DNA from: Chanos chanos
Lineage: Eukaryota > Chordata > Actinopteri > Gonorynchiformes > Chanidae
Assembly: GCF_902362185.1 (NCBI RefSeq)
Contig: NC_044500.1
Coordinates: 18,429,058-18,493,057 of the forward strand
DNA length: 64,000 bases
Reading direction: 5' to 3'
The notes under the pieces were generated by a model that was not told where the DNA came from, ran no database searches, and saw only the letters and a list, made by a program, of their open reading frames with translations. The translations under genes were made by a program, and so were the position numbers. Shown piece by piece: positions 59,349 through 64,000 of the stretch. The first letter of the stretch is position 1. Each line of letters opens with the position of its first letter.

Positions 59349-60007
59349 GGGTATGAGCAATGAAATAAATATGCATGACTAGTGTCTGCTTGTCATATTG
59401 TTCCTGAAAAGACTGGTTCTCAGTTGATTAGACCGTTACTCCATCCATCCATCCATCCATGCATTGATCTGTCCATCCATCCATCGCTCCATCCATCCAT
59501 CAAATCCACAGTATGCCATGGTGAGATAATTACAAGCACGAGAGCATATAAAGGGTATGGCTTTTCACAGAGTGTGCAAAGAATGTCAGTTGTCACATTA
59601 TATATCTATCGTGCACTTTACCTTTGGTATACGTTTACTCACTCAAGACGCACCTCTACAACCCCTTTACCCTCGCAAGCAGAAATGTTTTCGGGGACGA
59701 GAAGTTTCAGACAAGTGACATTCGGCAAAGGCCTAAAAAGTAATCTCAGAACCAGGCTAACAGCAACGATGCAGTGAAACGTGTAGACTTTCCTTTTCCA
59801 CGCCACGTTTTAAAAAAAATAAAATAAAATAGCGTGTTTGTGACATCTAGTGGGTAGTCACAGTACAGCATTCACATGAGGAAGAATAATCCCGGAAGTG
59901 TTCAGTAAGGTAATTCGTGACATAAGCACATACATGCCCAATGATCAAAAACAGGCACTCGGAACTTGAAGAAGTTACATTAGCATACATACCGGGCATT
60001 TTACACA
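59349..60007. other. cryba1/dhrs13 spacer
   Basis: No separate gene. It holds a CCAT-type tetranucleotide block at about 59442-59501 and the dhrs13 upstream region, without an obvious TATA box. Confidence 0.5.
59442..59501. repeat. (CCAT)n tetranucleotide repeat
   Basis: Interrupted CCAT units (broken by GCATTGATCTGT and CGCT) about 100 bp past the cryba1 polyadenylation signal. Confidence 0.85.
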
Positions 60008-62303
60008 ATGTCTGTTCTTTTAACTATTTTTGCAGGAGGTCTCGTTGCCTACATACTAATTTATTACAACATTTTTAAAGGATCAAGATGCAGAAGTACT
60101 GCTGTGCTGAAGGGGAAGACAGCAGTTGTCACCGGTTCGTTGAAAGCGCATAGTGAAGCTAACGCGACGTAATAAGTTATGATATGTCCGTTAATCAAAC
60201 CGTTAGAAGTCAAAGCTACTGTCGCTTATCCTCAGTGTTTTACCCATCACAGGTAGTAATACTGGTATCGGAAAAGCTATCGCTTTGGAGCTTGCCAAGA
60301 GAGGGGCAAGAGTCATCCTAGCCTGCCGCAACAAGCAGAAAGCCGAAGCAGCTGCATATGATATCAGAAGGGTAAAGTAATTAATCTTCTACGCTTCTCT
60401 GGTTTTGTCAATACGGTCTGAATGGGAACGTACTCTACAGTATGTGGTTACAGGCAAGCGGGAACAATGAAGTGCTTTACATGCATTTGGACCTGTCCAG
60501 TCTGAAGTCCGTTCGTGCCTTTTCTGAGACCTTTCTCAAAACAGAACCCAGACTGGACCTGCTCATCAACAATGCTGGTAAGGTTATCTTAATTTTGTTT
60601 AACTGCTCAGGTTGAAACGGGAGTTTCAGTCAAGCATGTTTGGGGAATTGATTTCCATTCTCAAGCTTTCCTTTGTAGCTCTTACACGCGATGCTGAGTA
60701 CTGTAGAAGTTTCCTTCCATGTGCATGGATGCCTTGTGTCAGTTGTTCAAATACCTGATATCAGTTAGTCAATTTCTGTTAGGGTAAATCTCAAATGTTT
60801 TTACACAGGCATGATGGGACCTGGCAGAACTGCGGATGGCTTTGGCATGGCATTTGGGGTCAACCACCTCGGTCACTTTTTGTTGACTCTGCTGTTGCTG
60901 GACCGTTTAAAGCAGGCAGGACAGAGTCGTGTGGTCAACGTCTCTGCCCTGCTTTATCGCCTGGGCTCGGTGGACTTCTCCACCCTCAACACCCACAAAG
61001 ACCTGGTGAACGGACAGTCGACCTATCACAACTTCATGGCTTACTGCCACAGCAAGCTCTGCAACATTCTCTTCACCCGTGAACTGGCCAATCGCCTGGA
61101 GGGTACCAGCGTCACCTGCTACAGTCTCCATCCTGGTTAGTCATATTTCAGAGAGGGTGTACTTCCATTCAGGAATCAGTACTGTACTTGGTTTGAGTCT
61201 CTGTGATACATTTACGGGCGCTGTAGGTGATTTTGGCATAATAGTCCAGCCTGTTTGTTTTGATTAGTTAAGGATTATGATTGGGTAAATGTGTTCACTC
61301 TTTATTTATTGTTAAAACAATAGATGTGAGGTCTGGCGTTGCACTGGAATGCCGAGAATATTTTAAACAACCTGATGGTTTTACAAATAAAGACAGGCAA
61401 ACACACACCTTTCTGTGAGGTGCAGACATGGGTATTTAAAATAACTTTCTGTACAGAAAGAGGTCTCACACGTAGCATTCCAACGCACAATGACACATAT
61501 GTTTTGGCTTCAAAACTGTTCTCTAGGCCTGTTTTGGCCTCTCTGTTGCTGTCCACTGGGAGTGATTGAGATTGATGAAATATAGGGGTTATGTTTTTGA
61601 TTGACTGTGAAACTATTTATGATAACTTACTGAAAAAAACTGTTGGATTGACTGGATTGTCTTCATGCAGAACAGCTACCAATTTGAAATGTTCTTTACA
61701 TTTCTGATGAAACCCACATTTTCTTAGGAGTAATGTTTATGGTGTGTAGACTGTGTATTACTGTTTCTAAATAGATATTTAGGAACACAGAGAATAATGG
61801 CCTGCTGCTGAAACATTGGTGGTTGATAAATTATTCTGCATTGGACCGTCGCTTCTGTCACTTTCCTCTATGTACATTTAATACATACCTTTAATCCCCA
61901 CATAGACATATTTACAGTGAAATAATATTTAAAAAAAAACAAACAAAATATAATGCTCAAGAAATGCATTTTAGAGTGGTTTAACGGGGTATTTAGTGAA
62001 GCTTTTCTAAGTATCTCTTTCGTCCTGTCTTTCCCTGTAACAGGTGTGATCTACACAGAACTGTGTCGTAACATGAGCCTGTGGCAAAAGCTTCTTATGA
62101 TTCCGTTTGCTAAACTGTTTTTCCTGGATCCTGAGGGAGGGGCACAGACCACGCTACACTGTGCCTTACAGGAGGGAATTGAGCCACTCAGTGGACGCTA
62201 CTTCTCCTCCTGTGCGTTACAGGAGGTCAGTGTCAAAGGGCGGGATGATGCGTTGGCCAGGAAACTGTGGGAAGTGAGTGAGAGGTTGTGTGGTTTATCG
62301 TGA
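60008..62303 (+). CDS. dhrs13: Short-chain dehydrogenase/reductase, DHRS13-like (5 exons, 318 aa)
   Basis: NAD(P)-dependent oxidoreductase of the retinol-dehydrogenase-like SDR group; substrate not established from sequence. Exons: 60008-60134, 60253-60371, 60454-60577, 60809-61135, 62044-62303 (stop TGA), phases consistent. A hydrophobic N-terminal segment (residues 3-23) suggests a membrane anchor. The cofactor motif TGSNTGIG is at 42-49, NNAG at 121-124, catalytic Ser169 in NVSA, and YCHSK at 202-206, so the active site looks intact. The C-terminal half is shorter than human DHRS13 (377 aa). DHRS13 also lies on human 17q11.2, which supports the name; RDH12-like enzymes are the alternative. 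The stop is followed within 10 nt by an AC microsatellite. Confidence 0.88.
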
Positions 62304-62309
62304 GAGAGC

Positions 62310-62311
<2 letters not shown>

Positions 62312-62346
<35 letters not shown>
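62312..62346. repeat. (AC)n microsatellite in the dhrs13 3' UTR
   Basis: An AC run of about 35 bp starting 9 nt after the stop codon, so it should be transcribed. Confidence 0.9.
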
Positions 62347-62348
<2 letters not shown>

Positions 62349-62596
62349 GGATGGAATGGCCTGAAAACTGACTCTGACATGAAACAGCGAGGCCCAGATA
62401 AAGACGTTCACAAACCTGCCTTGAGAATGAGAACTGTTTATTTGTTTATGTTTATGACTTTCTCTCTGTTTTGGTGGTGGTGTTTTTTTGTGTACTGTGT
62501 ATTACTAATTCCCCCACAAATGCTGTGAAAGCAAAACTTTTACAGAATACTTAGAGTAATAATAATACTTGTAAACATTTGTTTATTTTTGTTCCT

Positions 62597-62602
62597 AATA
62601 AA
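62597..62602 (+). terminator. dhrs13: Candidate polyadenylation signal of dhrs13
   Basis: AATAAA 294 nt after the dhrs13 stop codon. Confidence 0.55.
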
Positions 62603-63063
62603 CATTTGTCAAACTACAATAGTGCATACATTTTTGATAAACATATGCAAGCATATATATTTTCACATTACTCTCATGCTGTAAGTTAATGAAAACAGCC
62701 TCTGAATGTGCTGTTTATGCAGTGAAAATGAAAATGTAGTCAGAATGTCAACATTAAAGTAGAAAATTGGCTTCTTTCCCCTGCTTGTTCAGTTGAATGA
62801 AGAATGCATTCATTTCATTCAAGTCATTTATGTGAGCGGAACAAATATTATCTCTTTCTGTTATGTAGCATTTGCACAGTGTTCATCTAATAGTAGTGTC
62901 TTGGTGCTATGACGACCAAAATGATGTCAGCTTTCTAAAAATTGTGTAGCATTTCAAACGTCTGTACTATAGGTCTGTTTTACTGCAGTTGTTTCTGTCA
63001 TTAGTTCTCCAAAGTAACAGTCAACAGTTTTGTAGAAAAGCAGTATTTGCAAAACATGTTTGT

Positions 63064-63100
<37 letters not shown>

Positions 63101-64000
63101 GCAGAGGGAGGGGAGGGGGGTTGGAGGAGACAGCGACTCCCAAGTCTACTTGGAATGGTGATACCGTTCTCCTTCACTAGGTGGCAGTAGCGCGTCACTG
63201 AAGGGCATTCCTCACCTGCCAAGTCTCATAACGTTCAAATATTTCAGCAAGACCTAAAAATCCTCAGCCTCAGCCTTGGAGACTTTTGCCAAGATGGCAT
63301 CCATTATCACGTTTATGATGCTTAACTTTCGTACTAAACGTTTCAGTCACTAAGATTTCTCCCCTGTCTAATTATACATTACTCTCATCACCTGAAATTA
63401 CACCCAGTAGTGCTGTCAGCTGTAGCCAGAACTTCCAGTGTGTACTTTACATCCTTTTACACAACAGTTGATAGGATGCCAACCTTTCATTGTTTCATAA
63501 TTGTCGTATATTAGAATTTTCTTGTCATGTTTTACAACTGTTTGGGGAGAGTAATTTAGGTCTTTGTAGTAAATTTGTCATTGACCTTTAATCTCAGTAA
63601 CAGTATCTGAAGGCTCTCATCGAAAACATTTGGCACAGTCTTCATGCCTGTACTCCAACCGACTCTGAATCAAACAGAATCATGATGGCTGTCAACGCGT
63701 CCGGTTAAAACAACGCTAATGTTGCAAATGCGAATTACTCGGCCACCTTCGAGGCGTCTGCTATTTTCTACTCAATACTTATTCACTGGTATTCTGCTCT
63801 GTCCTGTTTGATTGCGTCTGTATTAACAACACATCGATGGCGGACACGAGGTGTTTGCTTAGGATTCATTCCCGAGCTCTTTGGCACAGTACTTAACGAC
63901 TGGATTAAAGCATCAATTAGCAGTCACTGCATGAAAAGCTCCTGATTGATCGAATCTGCTGCCGCTGCTTTGTCAGTTGTGAGCGCGCATGAGAAAGAGA
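62603..64000. other. Right-edge spacer
   Basis: No coding gene recognised. It holds a (GT)n tract at 63061-63099 followed by a G-rich stretch. The last 300 bp are GC-richer with several CG dinucleotides (GATGGCGGACACGAGG near 63836), and could be the upstream region of a gene beyond the window. Confidence 0.45.
63061..63099. repeat. (GT)n microsatellite
   Basis: A GT run of about 38 bp with one TTT interruption, then GCAGAGGGAGGGGAGGGGGG. Confidence 0.92.

Noticed and set aside
1-64000. tRNA, rRNA or microRNA genes
   Set aside because: Only tRNA-derived SINE heads were seen; no intact cloverleaf or convincing small-RNA precursor was identified.

Overview
This window comes from a vertebrate, almost certainly a ray-finned (teleost) fish. 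The evidence is spliced genes with GT-AG introns, dinucleotide microsatellites, hAT-type DNA transposons and tRNA-derived SINEs of fish type. The genes are fish versions of loci that sit together on human 17q11.2. Species was not determined.

Six protein-coding genes were rebuilt exon by exon, with reading phases that join cleanly. From left to right: (1) slc46a1 (proton-coupled folate transporter), minus strand, first two coding exons only, cut by the left edge; (2) slc13a2 (Na+/dicarboxylate cotransporter), plus, 12 exons, 597 aa; (3) foxn1 (thymic forkhead factor), plus, 8 coding exons, 579 aa, with the forkhead split across large introns; (4) unc119 (lipid-binding trafficking chaperone), minus, 5 exons, 261 aa; (5) a beta-B1-type crystallin, minus, 209 aa; (6) cryba1 (beta-A1 crystallin), plus, 196 aa; (7) dhrs13 (short-chain dehydrogenase/reductase), plus, 5 exons, 318 aa. 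That is six complete genes plus partial slc46a1.

Layout: slc46a1 and slc13a2 are divergent; slc13a2 and foxn1 lie head to tail with about 7 kb between them; foxn1 and unc119 converge; unc119 is followed by the crystallin pair, which is head to head with both lens genes firing away from a shared interval of about 1.9 kb; dhrs13 follows cryba1 on the same strand. The genes do not form one pathway. The crystallin pair is the only arrangement that suggests shared regulation.

The rest is intron and spacer DNA with microsatellites, three minisatellites (32, 32 and 34 bp units), a hAT element with a perfect 8-bp target-site duplication carrying a second repeat inside it, a small hAT MITE, three SINE-like elements, a solo-LTR-like relic, a perfect 72-bp tandem duplication, and an unidentified coding-like tract inside a foxn1 intron. 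No clearly new multi-gene system was seen. The items most worth a second look are the foxn1 intronic coding-like tract, the divergent crystallin promoter interval, and a (TG)n tract placed against an unc119 splice acceptor.
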